The notes: a model not told the origin generated them from the letters alone. Positions 17,899-26,797 are shown, counted from the stretch's first letter. The stretch is DNA of 64,000 bases from an uncultured Bacteroidaceae bacterium (GCA_905235525.1 CAJOLW010000010.1:116037-180036), one strand, 5' to 3'. Made by a program: numbers and translations.

Positions 17899-18987
17899 TT
17901 AATTTTCCTCTTCAGTCACCTGATCCAGTTTTAGTTTGTCGGAGTCGTCACGCTTCGCTACATATTGCTTCTGTAAGGGATTGGTGCGTTCTTGGTCAAA
18001 ACGTGAACGGTTGCGCACTGCATCGACAGCAGCGTAGATGGCTTCACGGAAGGGCTGTTCGTCTTCCACCATGTTCTTTCCTGCAATGTCGTAGCACACT
18101 CCGATGGCTGGTGCGGTGCGAAGCACAGATAGACCTGCTGTGTAGTTGACGCCTTCGTTGAGCGCAAGAGACTTGAATGCTGACACACCTTGATCGTAGT
18201 ACATGGCAAGAACCGCATCGAAATGCTTGTGGTTACCTGTTCCGAAAAATTCATCAGCAGGATATGGCCCCACACATCGTACTCCGCGTTTGAACAATTC
18301 ATCTATCACTGGAACGATGATTTCTTGCTCTTCCTTTCCGTCTGCATGTGGATTGAGTGCCAGCACGGCAATCCGTGGGTTGTCGATGAAGAAATCGCGC
18401 TTCAGGGTGTTGTGCAAGGTGACAAGACGTTCTGCAAGGGCCTCTTTGTTGATGTGTCCAGGAATCTCTGATACAGGAATTTTGTCAGTTGCTAATGCGA
18501 TACGCAGATTGTTGGCAATGAATATTTTCAGTGCTTTTTTGCCTTCTCCCATGGTCTCCTCAATGTAGGAAGTCTGACTTTGGAAGGTCGTGCCATTGTC
18601 TAATTTGATGCATGCGTTATTGAGGGGAGAGGTCACCAGTGCATCTATCTTTCCTTCTTTCAAGTCTGTCAGTGCTTTATCCAAAGAGATGAGGGCAGCC
18701 TTGCCCGCTTCTTCGGTGGCTTGTCCGATTTCAATCTTCTGCTCGTCTTCGCCGAAACAGTTGATCATGTTGAGGTGACCATCCTTTGCTACCTCTGCTG
18801 ATTCAACCACTTGGAAGTTGGTTTCACAGCCAAGGGTCTTGCGGTGGTAGGTTGCCACCTTGGGGGAACCATAAATGACAGGTGTACAGATGGAGGTCAT
18901 CTCCTCTGCCTCAAAAGTATTCAGTATCAGTTCATAACCGATACCATTGATGTCGCCTTGTGTGATGCCGATTTTAATTCTTTCCAT
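17899..18987 (-). CDS. pdxA: 4-hydroxythreonine-4-phosphate dehydrogenase
   Basis: A 362-residue enzyme of the DXP-dependent pyridoxal-phosphate pathway that oxidises 4-phosphohydroxy-threonine. The start (KIGITQGDINGIGYELI) and the central region (VTSPLNN, then FIANNLRIALATDKIPV) match PdxA. Metal-binding histidines are visible in GHINKEA, LALNPHADG and later MYYDQGVSAFKSLAL. The charged C-terminal tail of about 25 residues is longer than in E. coli PdxA but usual in Bacteroidetes. Its start overlaps the preceding DUF4837 gene by 14 bases, indicating one transcript. Confidence 0.93.
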   Translation of the reverse strand: MERIKIGITQGDINGIGYELILNTFEAEEMTSICTPVIYGSPKVATYHRKTLGCETNFQVVESAEVAKDGHLNMINCFGEDEQKIEIGQATEEAGKAALISLDKALTDLKEGKIDALVTSPLNNACIKLDNGTTFQSQTSYIEETMGEGKKALKIFIANNLRIALATDKIPVSEIPGHINKEALAERLVTLHNTLKRDFFIDNPRIAVLALNPHADGKEEQEIIVPVIDELFKRGVRCVGPYPADEFFGTGNHKHFDAVLAMYYDQGVSAFKSLALNEGVNYTAGLSVLRTAPAIGVCYDIAGKNMVEDEQPFREAIYAAVDAVRNRSRFDQERTNPLQKQYVAKRDDSDKLKLDQVTEEEN

Positions 18988-20023
18988 TTTCTTCTTCTTT
19001 TATGTTTTCTTCTTCACTTGGAGTTTCTAACGTGTATAAGGCTGCTTCGAGCCTGCGAATCATTGTGCGCTTCATCTTGTCGGGTGCATAGACAAAGCCC
19101 TCAACCACAATGACGCGATTGTTCTTCTCGTCCAGTCGGGAATGACTGACGAAGGGACCACCCATGGCATCGTTTCGCATCTCCCACAATCCACGTGCTT
19201 CCATAGCAAATTTGCCGTTCACGCTGATATTTTTGGTTTTCACAAACTCAGCGTTGGTTTGCATCCACTGACCTGCCTTTCCACCAGGGATGTTTCGTTT
19301 CATGATGGTGTCGCGAAGTGCAATGTAAGGTCCTTTGGTGAACATCTTCTCGCTCACATAGGGTAGGGAGTAGATGCAGATGTTCTGGATGGAGGAAAGC
19401 CCGTCATCGCTTGCCCAAATGAAATCCTCACCCACCTTCATCTTCTTGATGTCGAAAGGAATGTAGAACTCGCAGTCGAACATCTCTTTCACTTTCTTGG
19501 CGAACTTCACGTTGTGCTGGAAGTAGAGGTCATTTGCCATACGGTTGATTTCCTCGCTGGTGATGAGTCCCTCGATGCCTTTGGAATGTTCTGTGATATA
19601 GACCGACGCCTCCACCTGATTGGGGGCATGGAGCGTGAGAATCATCTGTGGCGTGGAGTGTACATCTTTCTCCACTGTCATCTTTGCCTTCGTGTATTCG
19701 TTGCTGATTTCGATGCGGAAGATGTTGCGGAACAGATTGGTGATTTTGTCGTAGTGAGCCTCTGTGACGTGGCTCTTGTGGAACTGAGGTTCTTTTTGCG
19801 GCAGTCCTGCTAAAGGTTTGTCAAGAATCGTCTGCAACGCCCTACCTGCATAACCCTCCCAAATGCTGTCATCCGCCACCACCATCACCTCATAGGGGTT
19901 ACCAGAAGATACAGGGGTGAGCAAACTGGCACTTCTGCGACGACGTCCGTTTTTTGTCGGGTTGTCACAGGCGGAGAAGATGCACGCTGCAACTAAAAGT
20001 ATAGCGATAATTCGGAATTTCAT
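18974..20023 (-). CDS. DUF4837 family lipoprotein
   Basis: A 349-residue exported protein. The N-terminus (MKFRIIAILLVAACIFSACD) is a lipoprotein signal with lipobox FSAC and the modified cysteine at residue 19. The mature part, starting with an Arg-rich stretch and SGNPYEVMVVADDSIWEG, matches the DUF4837 family, which is conserved in Bacteroidetes and has no known function. It lies between rlmN and pdxA in a tight minus-strand operon; nothing visible ties it to either pathway. Confidence 0.82.
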   Translation of the reverse strand: MKFRIIAILLVAACIFSACDNPTKNGRRRRSASLLTPVSSGNPYEVMVVADDSIWEGYAGRALQTILDKPLAGLPQKEPQFHKSHVTEAHYDKITNLFRNIFRIEISNEYTKAKMTVEKDVHSTPQMILTLHAPNQVEASVYITEHSKGIEGLITSEEINRMANDLYFQHNVKFAKKVKEMFDCEFYIPFDIKKMKVGEDFIWASDDGLSSIQNICIYSLPYVSEKMFTKGPYIALRDTIMKRNIPGGKAGQWMQTNAEFVKTKNISVNGKFAMEARGLWEMRNDAMGGPFVSHSRLDEKNNRVIVVEGFVYAPDKMKRTMIRRLEAALYTLETPSEEENIKEEENGKN

Positions 20024-20050
20024 ATCGGTTTACAATTTGTCGTTTGTTTT

Positions 20051-21088
20051 TTACTGCTCGGATGGAATGAATCGCCCAGCGCGTGGGCTGGTTGAGAGTA
20101 ATCCACAGGCTGCCCAGATGTCTTGTCCTCTCGAAGCACGAATCGTCGTGGGAATGCCGTGGTTGCAGAGATAGTCTCTGAAATGCTCCATCGTGTCCAT
20201 CTCCACCTCCTTCAAGGGCACATCAGGCACTCGATGCCAGCGGATGAGGTTCACTCGGCAGAATAGTTCTTTCAGCAGTTTGGTCAACTCTTTCGCATGT
20301 AGCGGAGAGTCGTTGGTGCCGCCAAACATCGTGTATTCAAAGGTGATACGTCGTTGATGACTCCAATCATATTCTCGCAACAGGGCAACGATGTCGGCAA
20401 TGGGAAATTGCTTCTCTGCTGGCATCAGTTGCAGACGCTGTTCATGAATGGGGGAGTGGAGTGACACTGCAATGTGACATTCGCTCTCATCGAGCAGCCG
20501 TCGCATGTGGCTCTTCAATCCCACCGTCGAGATGGTGATGCGGTGCGGACTCCATGCCCAACCGTAATCAGCCGTGAGAATCGTTGTTGATTTCAGCACA
20601 TTGTCAAGATTGTCGAGCGGTTCCCCTTGTCCCATATAGACGATGTTGGTCAGTGGCGTCTTGCCCTCTTCGGCAATGAGTTGGTCAACGGTGTAGATTT
20701 GGTTCAGGATGTCCCTCACCGTCAGGTTTCCCTGCCAACCCTGTTTGCCTGTCTGGCAGAAGAGGCAGTTCATCTTGCATCCCACTTGGCAACTCACACA
20801 CAACGTGGCGCGGTCGCCTTCAGGGATATAGACAGTCTCCACAAACTTCCCATTTTCCGTGGGAAAGAGGTACTTCACCGTGCCGTCCTTACTCTTCTGT
20901 GTCTCCACAGGAGCCATGCACCCCACAGAAAACAACGAACCCAACTTCTCGCGGTTTGCTTTTGAGAGGTTGGTCATTTCGTCGATGGTATGTACATGTT
21001 TGCCATAAATCCATTGCGCCATCTGTTTGGCGGTGAATTTAGGCATAGAGAGTTGCAGGCACACGTCCTGCAACTCTTCCAATGTCAT
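20051..21088 (-). CDS. rlmN: 23S rRNA (adenine2503-C2)-methyltransferase
   Basis: A radical-SAM enzyme that methylates C2 of A2503 in 23S rRNA and of A37 in some tRNAs. The [4Fe-4S] motif is seen in CVSCQVGCKMNCLFC, where CKMNCLFC is the CxxxCxxC signature, and the methyl-carrying C-terminal cysteine in WAACGLL. The start at 21088 (MTLEELQDV) gives 345 residues, the usual length. An in-frame ATG at 21229 would add 47 residues encoded by a G-rich intergenic repeat and is judged unlikely, although it lies just 5 bases after the glyA stop codon. Confidence 0.93.
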   Translation of the reverse strand: MTLEELQDVCLQLSMPKFTAKQMAQWIYGKHVHTIDEMTNLSKANREKLGSLFSVGCMAPVETQKSKDGTVKYLFPTENGKFVETVYIPEGDRATLCVSCQVGCKMNCLFCQTGKQGWQGNLTVRDILNQIYTVDQLIAEEGKTPLTNIVYMGQGEPLDNLDNVLKSTTILTADYGWAWSPHRITISTVGLKSHMRRLLDESECHIAVSLHSPIHEQRLQLMPAEKQFPIADIVALLREYDWSHQRRITFEYTMFGGTNDSPLHAKELTKLLKELFCRVNLIRWHRVPDVPLKEVEMDTMEHFRDYLCNHGIPTTIRASRGQDIWAACGLLSTSPRAGRFIPSEQ

Positions 21089-21104
21089 ACCAAGCAAGGC
21101 AGAC

Positions 21105-21215
21105 CCACCACTCACTCTCCCTAATTGGAGGGAGTGGTTACTTTGTTTGTTAGTATCCTTATCGGCAGAGATACTACTCCCTCCATTTAGGGAGGGTGAG
21201 GGGAGGGTCTGCTGT
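21105..21215. repeat. Dispersed CTCCCT/AGGGAG intergenic element
   Basis: Contains two imperfect palindromes: CACTCTCCCTAATTGGAGGG with AGTG (21112-21136) and CTCCCTCCATTTAGGGAGGG (21178-21197), then GAGGGGAGGGTCTG. Related G-rich text occurs at 23535-23575 and 42903-42925. The element separates glyA from the probable start of rlmN. Confidence 0.6.
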
Positions 21216-21222
21216 TCTGTTT

Positions 21223-22503
21223 TTACCATGCGAACAATGGGTAGTTCTTCATGGTCTCGTTCACCTCGCCACGAACCTTTGCAATGACAGCCTCATTTTC
21301 TGGATCGTTAAGTACTTCCTCAATCCATGCAGCAATCTGCACCATGAGGTCTTCCTTTGCACCACGAGTAGTGATGGCAGGTGTGCCAAGACGGAAACCA
21401 GAAGTCTGGAAAGCAGAGCGAGTGTCGAATGGCACCATGTTCTTGTTGATGGTGATGTCGGCAGCCACCAGTGCATTCTCAGCCACCTTACCTGTCAGGT
21501 CTGGATATTTTGTACGGAGGTCAACCAACATGGAGTGATTGTCTGTACCACCGCTTACGATAGCGAAACCACGCTTTGTCAATTCGTCTGCCAACACGGC
21601 AGCGTTCTTCTTCACCTGCTTGGCATACTCTTTGAACTCAGGTTTCAGAGCCTCACCGAATGCCACAGCCTTAGCAGCAATTACATGCTCCAGAGGACCA
21701 CCTTGCTGACCTGGGAATACAGCAGAGTTGAGGAGTTGAGACATCTTCTTCACCACACCCTTAGGAGTTGTGTAACCCCATGGATTGTCGAAGTCCTTGC
21801 CGAGCAGAATCAAACCACCACGAGGACCACGCAGTGTCTTGTGAGTGGTAGTGGTCACGATGTGTGCATACTTCACAGGGTTCTCCAACAGACCCGCAGC
21901 GATGAGACCAGCAGGGTGAGCCATGTCAATCATCAGGAGAGCACCCACTTCATCAGCAATCTTGCGCATACGGGCATAATCCCATTCACGGCTGTAAGCA
22001 GAACCACCACCGATGATGAGTTTCGGCTTGTGCTCCTTTGCCAATGCTTCCATCTCGTCGTAATCCACACGGCCAGTCTCCTTGTTCAGGTTGTAACCTA
22101 CAGGCTTGTAGAGGATACCGGAAGTGTTGACGAGAGAACCGTGAGAGAGGTGACCACCGTGATCAAGGTTCAGACCCATGAACACGTCACCGGGCTTCAG
22201 CACAGCCAGCAGCACGGCAGCGTTGGCCTGTGCACCAGAGTGGGGCTGCACGTTGGCATATTCAGCACCAAAGAGTTGGCAGGCGCGGTCAATCGCCAAC
22301 TGCTCAATTTCGTCCACTACTTGGCAACCGCCATAGTAACGGTGGCCAGGGTAACCCTCTGCATACTTATTGGTGCAGTAACTGCCCATGGCTTCCATCA
22401 CCTGGTCGCTCACAAAATTCTCTGATGCGATCAATTCAATACCTTTCAACTGACGCTGATGCTCTTTCTCAATGAGAGAGAAAATAGTGTTGTCTCTTTC
22501 CAT
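21223..22503 (-). CDS. glyA: Serine hydroxymethyltransferase
   Basis: A 426-residue PLP enzyme that converts serine and tetrahydrofolate into glycine and methylene-tetrahydrofolate. The sequence shows the N-terminal [10 protein letters not shown] motif, [16 protein letters not shown], the PLP-lysine motif [14 protein letters not shown] and [10 protein letters not shown]. Length and motifs are as expected. It is the first gene of the minus-strand run, with a TAACTTTG box 54 bases before the start, and supplies one-carbon units; rlmN follows directly. Confidence 0.97.
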   Translation of the reverse strand: MERDNTIFSLIEKEHQRQLKGIELIASENFVSDQVMEAMGSYCTNKYAEGYPGHRYYGGCQVVDEIEQLAIDRACQLFGAEYANVQPHSGAQANAAVLLAVLKPGDVFMGLNLDHGGHLSHGSLVNTSGILYKPVGYNLNKETGRVDYDEMEALAKEHKPKLIIGGGSAYSREWDYARMRKIADEVGALLMIDMAHPAGLIAAGLLENPVKYAHIVTTTTHKTLRGPRGGLILLGKDFDNPWGYTTPKGVVKKMSQLLNSAVFPGQQGGPLEHVIAAKAVAFGEALKPEFKEYAKQVKKNAAVLADELTKRGFAIVSGGTDNHSMLVDLRTKYPDLTGKVAENALVAADITINKNMVPFDTRSAFQTSGFRLGTPAITTRGAKEDLMVQIAAWIEEVLNDPENEAVIAKVRGEVNETMKNYPLFAW

Positions 22504-22556
22504 TTTCGTTTAATTGTATTTGTTATGATTTTTGTTCTACCTTAAAAAAAACGATG

Positions 22557-22564
22557 CAAAGTTA
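22557..22564 (-). promoter_or_regulatory. glyA: -7 box of the glyA promoter
   Basis: TAACTTTG (followed by C) on the minus strand, oriented toward glyA. Confidence 0.6.
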
Positions 22565-22732
22565 CGGATAAAAGAGTGAAAAAACAAATAAATCAGCGTT
22601 ATTCTTTCTCCACGTTATGACGAAAGTGCATACGATGCCCGAACACACTTGTCTTTGGCATGTCAACGGTCAGGTTCTGCACTCAAACCCCTTTTCGGAA
22701 TAGTAAAATAAATGTGATTGTACATGTGTGTT

Positions 22733-22807
22733 TGTAGCAGTCGCTACATACTAAGTGTACGATTTGCTACATTTGTTATGTAGCACTTGCTACACCATCG
22801 CTGTAGC
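22733..22807. repeat. Cluster of TGTAGC/GCTACA inverted hexamers
   Basis: Six hexamers within 75 bases: TGTAGC at 22733, 22779 and 22802; GCTACA at 22743, 22766 and 22789. Several pair as short hairpins or could form an operator array. Confidence 0.6.
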
Positions 22808-22889
22808 ATTGGTTGCAACTGAACAAGTGAAAAAAGGGGGTGTGAAGGTGAAAAAGTGAGGGTGTTCGTGCCTTTGATGAGTGGATGGC

Positions 22890-22920
22890 TTGTTGGATAG
22901 AGGAAGTTTTTGTACCTTTG
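22890..22920 (+). promoter_or_regulatory. Promoter of the DUF6078-like gene
   Basis: TTG at 22890-22892, 20 bases, TACCTTTG at 22913-22920; the gene starts at 22942. Confidence 0.7.
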
Positions 22921-22941
22921 CGTTAGAAAATAAGATGAGAA

Positions 22942-23376
22942 ATGGAAAATCAAACATTGAATATAGAGAAATTGCAGACGAAGGTGGCTCAGTGCATGTG
23001 TGCTGATTGTCCATCGGCAGAGATTTGTCTTCGTCAGATTGTGCGCAGACAGTGTGACAAAAGTCTGGAGCGAGTGCAGATGATTAACCCCGATGCCATC
23101 GTGATGAATGGTGATAAGTGTCAGTTTTTCCGCAACACCGAACTGTCGGTCTATGGCATAGGTTTCCGTCACTATTTCGACCTGTTGAGTTACAAGGAAG
23201 CCAAGGTCGCACGTGTCGTATTGCTTGCCTTTTTCCACAATTCAGCCCAACTGTCTCGCTACCGCACGGGAAAGTTCCGCATCTCTCCCGACATGAAGGC
23301 GGAGATTGACCGCCTTCTGGAAGAAAACGGTGTGTCCGTCCCCCTTGAATGTGATGCCTACGAGACAGACCTTTAG
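22942..23376 (+). CDS. DUF6078-like small cysteine-containing protein
   Basis: A 144-residue cytoplasmic protein of unknown function. The N-terminal part has closely placed cysteines (MCADCPSAEICLRQ and RRQC), a pattern seen in the DUF6078 family of Bacteroidales and suggestive of metal binding. The rest is basic and helical (YKEAKVARVVLLAFFHN ... YRTGKFRISP). It is a single-gene unit with a close promoter. The family assignment is from memory of the pattern and is only moderately sure. Confidence 0.6.
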   Translation: MENQTLNIEKLQTKVAQCMCADCPSAEICLRQIVRRQCDKSLERVQMINPDAIVMNGDKCQFFRNTELSVYGIGFRHYFDLLSYKEAKVARVVLLAFFHNSAQLSRYRTGKFRISPDMKAEIDRLLEENGVSVPLECDAYETDL

Positions 23377-23727
23377 TCTTTCGTTGTGTTTTTTTAGTTT
23401 CGGATGTTTTATTTCGTTGTAGTTAAATGAGTTATAAGGAGTTATCGCTCCGCTCAGGAGTTAAAAGCCGATACTCTGCCAGCCCATGCGCTGGGCGATT
23501 TTGCCCTAAACGGACAACAGACAACGGACGTCTCTCTCCCCCTTGGGGGAGTTGGAGGGGGCTTGGAGGGGTCTATCACATTTGGCTTTAACTCCTCTAA
23601 CTCCTTTAACTCCAAAGAAGTTGAGCAACTTGCGAAACTTGAGTTATGTTTTTTCAAAAAAGAATCAGAATTGTTTGGCAGATAAGAAAAAAAATGTGCT
23701 TCATTTGCAAATGATAATATAAGATGT
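23377..23727. other. Repeat-filled intergenic region
   Basis: No gene. Holds CTCCGCTCAGGAG text, the G-rich element around 23535-23575 (CCCCTTGGGGGAGTTGGAGG), runs of TAACTCC, and a copy of the dispersed repeat AAGTTGAGCAACTTGCGAAA at 23618-23637. Confidence 0.6.
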
Positions 23728-23979
23728 ATGGCACCCGTTTCGAAAAATAGTACATACCGAAAGATTCATTTTGCTGTAATGGCTATCGAAGCCAGTGCAA
23801 AAAAGGCGAACATGACAGGCCAAGAGATGCATGACCGTCTGAAGCGACAGGGCTTAATCCACAAGCGCTTGTTTCGCCATTATGATCAACTGCATATCCA
23901 AAGCCTGGAATGGGTCGTGGATGACACGCTGGAAACCTTGCGCAATTGGGAGCAAGAAGAAAGGGGGACGAAACAATGA
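23728..23979 (+). CDS. DUF3791 family protein
   Basis: An 83-residue helical protein (MAIEASAKKANMTGQEMHDRLKRQGLI is in the conserved part). DUF3791 genes usually sit directly before a DUF3990 gene with a four-base overlap, and that arrangement is kept here (ATGA at 23976-23979). The pair is reminiscent of a toxin-antitoxin unit because DUF3990 resembles ADP-ribosyltransferase folds; this is inference. The downstream partner here is truncated, so the protein may be an orphan. Confidence 0.75.
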   Translation: MAPVSKNSTYRKIHFAVMAIEASAKKANMTGQEMHDRLKRQGLIHKRLFRHYDQLHIQSLEWVVDDTLETLRNWEQEERGTKQ

Positions 23980-24062
23980 AGACACTCTATCATGGTTCAT
24001 ACATGGAAGTTCCGCAACCTTTAGCGAAGGCAGGAAGGCTACCTGTACCCTCAAGGGCGTAA
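23976..24062 (+). pseudogene. Truncated DUF3990 remnant
   Basis: Begins MKTLYHGSYMEV, the typical DUF3990 start (LYHGS), overlaps the DUF3791 stop by ATGA, but ends after 28 codons at TAA (24060-24062). Family members are about 150 residues, so most of the gene is lost. Confidence 0.65.
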
Positions 24063-24405
24063 ACGAAGAAATTTGTTTGCGCCTTTCTTTTGTTGTTGTG
24101 ACAAGTTTTTTCAAAAACAATTGAAATCCTTGCACTTTTGCAAATATTGTCGGTAAACCTTGCACCATTTCAAAGGTTGCAACTCGTTTCTCATGTATGA
24201 TGAAAACCTTGGAGTGATGCAGCCATTGTCGTTGAAAGAGAAGATAAAGGAGATTATTATGAAGCAGATGAAGTTATATATAGTAGAGAAATAGGTGGTG
24301 AAATAATATTTTTTCTCAAAATCTTTTGGAAATTTAAAATAAGGTTGTAACTTTGCATTCAGAAATAAGTCCTTTGCAACTGAAAGGCTACGTTGACGTA
24401 GCTCA
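24063..24405. other. Intergenic region with a 33-codon open frame and an orphan promoter
   Basis: A short frame at 24193-24294 (MYDENLGVMQPLS...) may be the debris of a gene, but nothing supports it. A plus-strand promoter (TTG 24327-24329, TAACTTTG 24349-24356) faces the 3' end of the DUF3800 gene, followed by a GCTACG-TTGA-CGTAGC hairpin at 24387-24402. Confidence 0.45.
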
Positions 24406-25263
24406 CTAGTGTAGGTTGTACGGGGCTGTTTCTGTTTTATGATGCTTTGTAAACTCCTCTTTCTTTGTGAAGTGCTTCGGTACGAAGTTCCAATGTAGAT
24501 AAGGCTGTTCCCACAGATCAGTTTGTTTGGTGATGGGTGTAGTAATACCGATGTTGAATCCAGGGTATAATGCGCAAATCCTATTTCGGATATGTTTATA
24601 CAATTTCTCTTTTGCGATGTTGCGCTTAGCCCGTTTCCCATCTATGCCACGTTCTTTATGTTTGTCGTTCAGACGGAAACACATTGAGCCAAGAACTACA
24701 TCCATCACTTGAAGCGGTAGGTGCTTCTTTGAATTAACCTCAGCCACGTCTCCATCATTAATATGTATATTGTTTCTTTGGAATGTCTTTAATTCATTAA
24801 TGTGATAAATGGCTTTCAGAAACTCATCTCTGTCGGGTCCTTTCAGCGGCATATCGTCAATGAGCAGTCTTACTCTTATGTTTTTCCCTTTGGGATTGCT
24901 ATGAATTAGTCCGAAATCGTTTTTGATGAACTGGTAGTAAAGTTTTGGATATTCTTTCCTCCTTTGTTCATTTGTCAATCCCAAAGCCTCAAACTGACGA
25001 TGTCGGAAAAAGATTCTTATTTTGGCTTTTCCATCACTCAATATGTCAAACAGAACATCCATGATTTTCTCATAGCGTTCTTCTGTATAGTCGTTCACTT
25101 TCTGCCACTTAATCTCCTCGTTATCGAGACCCACTTCTTTTGCAACAGCAGATAGTCGTTGAAGTACCTCTTCATAATGCTCCGACTGTATAAGAATCCC
25201 CCCATAGAAGTTGGCATAATATTTACCTGATGAATCGCTCTCGTCTGTCCAGATGTAATACAT
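24406..25263 (-). CDS. DUF3800 domain protein
   Basis: A 285-residue protein starting MYYIWTDESDSSGKYYANFYGGILI; the early D-E pair, together with LLIDDMPLKGPDRDEF around residue 130-145 and later acidic residues, is typical of DUF3800, a predicted RNase H-like fold. Such genes are common in phage, plasmid and defence-rich regions, but their role is unknown. It is a single gene with its own promoter (TAACTTTG on the minus strand at 25283-25290) and lies on the border of the CRISPR locus. Confidence 0.78.
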   Translation of the reverse strand: MYYIWTDESDSSGKYYANFYGGILIQSEHYEEVLQRLSAVAKEVGLDNEEIKWQKVNDYTEERYEKIMDVLFDILSDGKAKIRIFFRHRQFEALGLTNEQRRKEYPKLYYQFIKNDFGLIHSNPKGKNIRVRLLIDDMPLKGPDRDEFLKAIYHINELKTFQRNNIHINDGDVAEVNSKKHLPLQVMDVVLGSMCFRLNDKHKERGIDGKRAKRNIAKEKLYKHIRNRICALYPGFNIGITTPITKQTDLWEQPYLHWNFVPKHFTKKEEFTKHHKTETAPYNLH

Positions 25264-25650
25264 CGTATCTAAAATTTGACTGCAAAGTTATAAAAAATCT
25301 ACGAGAATCTATCATGTGTTCAAGAATATGTTTCTCTTTTGTACTTTAGGCGACTTACGTTCGTTTGTGGAATACACTTGCATGTGCCACTGAGAGTCAC
25401 TTAAATGCACGAGTGAGAGTCACAACCTTTCACCAGTTGACAGTTGAAACTTTAAGGTTAGGGTTTCTAAATTCTAAACTCATTTCCTCATTTTTAATGC
25501 ATTCACAAGAGCTGATTTGAAAGAAAAATAATGTAGAATTGAAAAAAGTTGAAAAAATGTTTGGAATTGAATAATAAGTTGTATATTTGCAAATTGTTAA
25601 TAACAATCCATAACCTAAGAGCAATCTCTATTACCTGATACAATAATACG
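25264..25650. other. Divergent intergenic region, DUF3800 / WYL regulator
   Basis: Holds the minus-strand DUF3800 promoter (25283-25290), a low-complexity tract (25428-25470, GTTGACAGTTGAAAC and TTAAGGTTAGGG type) and the plus-strand promoter at 25560-25589. No gene seen. Confidence 0.55.
25560..25589 (+). promoter_or_regulatory. Promoter of the WYL regulator gene
   Basis: TTTG at 25560-25563 and TATATTTG at 25582-25589 with an 18-base spacer. Confidence 0.6.
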
Positions 25651-26721
25651 ATGAAGAATATTTTTGTGGGATTCGGAACTCGATCTGTGTTTGTCAATTT
25701 GATTTACATGGAGTTGATGAAGCGAGAATTTGTCAGTTATGCAGACATTCTTGCTATCTATTACCATAGATCGAAAGGTTATTACGACCAAAGGGCTTGT
25801 AATAGAGAGCCTGGTTATGGGGAATTGAAGAAAGCATATCCAAATGTCATAAAAGCATTGGAGAATGTTTCTTTTGGTTGTATAATTGATAATGGGAAAA
25901 TAGGGAAGGGCAAGGCTTATAAATATATTGGCAAGGATGATGACCCTTTAGCAGAGGAACGGAAAGCCATTGAACAGAAACGGGTGGAAGATTATGTGGC
26001 GTTTTGCAAAGCCTCAGCAGGCATTTTGCCAGCCAGTTGGTTTTCTGCATATTTTGAGAATACCCAGTTGTTGCTCGATACCCATAGAGAAGATGAAAGT
26101 GGAATGGGGCATATCCGCTCCAGTTTGGAACAAAATCTTACGAATATAGATTTGTTACCAGTTTTCTATAAGGCGATTACCAATAAGCAAGTGTTACGAT
26201 TCTCTTACCAGCCCTTTGGTCAAGAACCTTTTACCTTGACTTTCCACCCCCAGTTTTTGAAAGAGTATAATGGTCGTTGGTTTGTCTTCGGTGATGCAGA
26301 CAGGGAGCCTTTTCAAGCCTTCAATGTCCCATTGGACAGAATTCAAGGTGAACTCCAAATCGAAGAAAATGTGGAATATATTGCGGCATCGATAGGATTC
26401 TATCAGGAGTACTTTAAGAATATTATAGGTGTCACTCATGAAAAGGGGGCGAAGGTAGAAGAAGTTGTTATTCGCGCAAAGACAGAATACCAACATGGCT
26501 TGTTACTCACAAAACCCTTACACCATAGTCAAAAAGAAACGCTACCTTTTGGAGAGCACGAAGATGGTAGTTATGGCGAAGTCCAATTAAAAGTAGAACC
26601 CAACCGTGAACTGCAAGGAAAGATTCTTCTTTACGGAGAAAATTTGGAAGTCATTCAGCCTTATGCACTACGTGAAAAAGTTAAAGATACACTTATGAAA
26701 ATGGTGAAACAATATGGATGA
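25651..26721 (+). CDS. WYL-domain transcriptional regulator
   Basis: A 356-residue regulator. The N-terminal 110 residues look like a winged-helix DNA-binding part. The WYL domain lies at about 165-250 (NKQVLRFSYQPFGQEPFTLTFHPQFLKEYNGRW then FVFGDAD), and a C-terminal extension continues to the end. WYL proteins bind nucleotide-type ligands and often control CRISPR and other defence operons. The gene stands alone 142 bases before the cas operon, and an inverted repeat GGTTCC-N9-GGAACC starts right after its stop codon, in the cas promoter. The start may instead be Met20 at 25708. Confidence 0.85.
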   Translation: MKNIFVGFGTRSVFVNLIYMELMKREFVSYADILAIYYHRSKGYYDQRACNREPGYGELKKAYPNVIKALENVSFGCIIDNGKIGKGKAYKYIGKDDDPLAEERKAIEQKRVEDYVAFCKASAGILPASWFSAYFENTQLLLDTHREDESGMGHIRSSLEQNLTNIDLLPVFYKAITNKQVLRFSYQPFGQEPFTLTFHPQFLKEYNGRWFVFGDADREPFQAFNVPLDRIQGELQIEENVEYIAASIGFYQEYFKNIIGVTHEKGAKVEEVVIRAKTEYQHGLLLTKPLHHSQKETLPFGEHEDGSYGEVQLKVEPNRELQGKILLYGENLEVIQPYALREKVKDTLMKMVKQYG

Positions 26722-26723
26722 AA

Positions 26724-26755
26724 AACGGTTCCAGACAAAACGGAACCATTCGTAA
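26724..26755 (+). promoter_or_regulatory. Candidate operator of the cas operon
   Basis: GGTTCC-N9-GGAACC followed by ATTCGTAA. The same element (27 of 32 bases identical) is found at 42305-42336, in both cases with 19 bases between GGAACC and the TTG of the promoter. Likely a binding site of a shared regulator, perhaps the WYL protein. Confidence 0.7.
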
Positions 26756-26766
26756 GGAAGAAATGC

Positions 26767-26797
26767 TTGCAACTTCTATAATATGATTATACCTTTG
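26767..26797 (+). promoter_or_regulatory. Promoter of the cas operon
   Basis: TTG at 26767-26769, a 20-base spacer and TACCTTTG at 26790-26797. The first gene starts at 26864. Confidence 0.75.

Larger units (their letters stand above)
22504..22941. other. Divergent intergenic region, glyA / DUF6078
   Basis: Holds the glyA promoter, an AT-rich stretch, a cluster of TGTAGC/GCTACA hexamers (22733-22807) and the plus-strand promoter at 22890-22920. No gene is visible. Confidence 0.6.
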
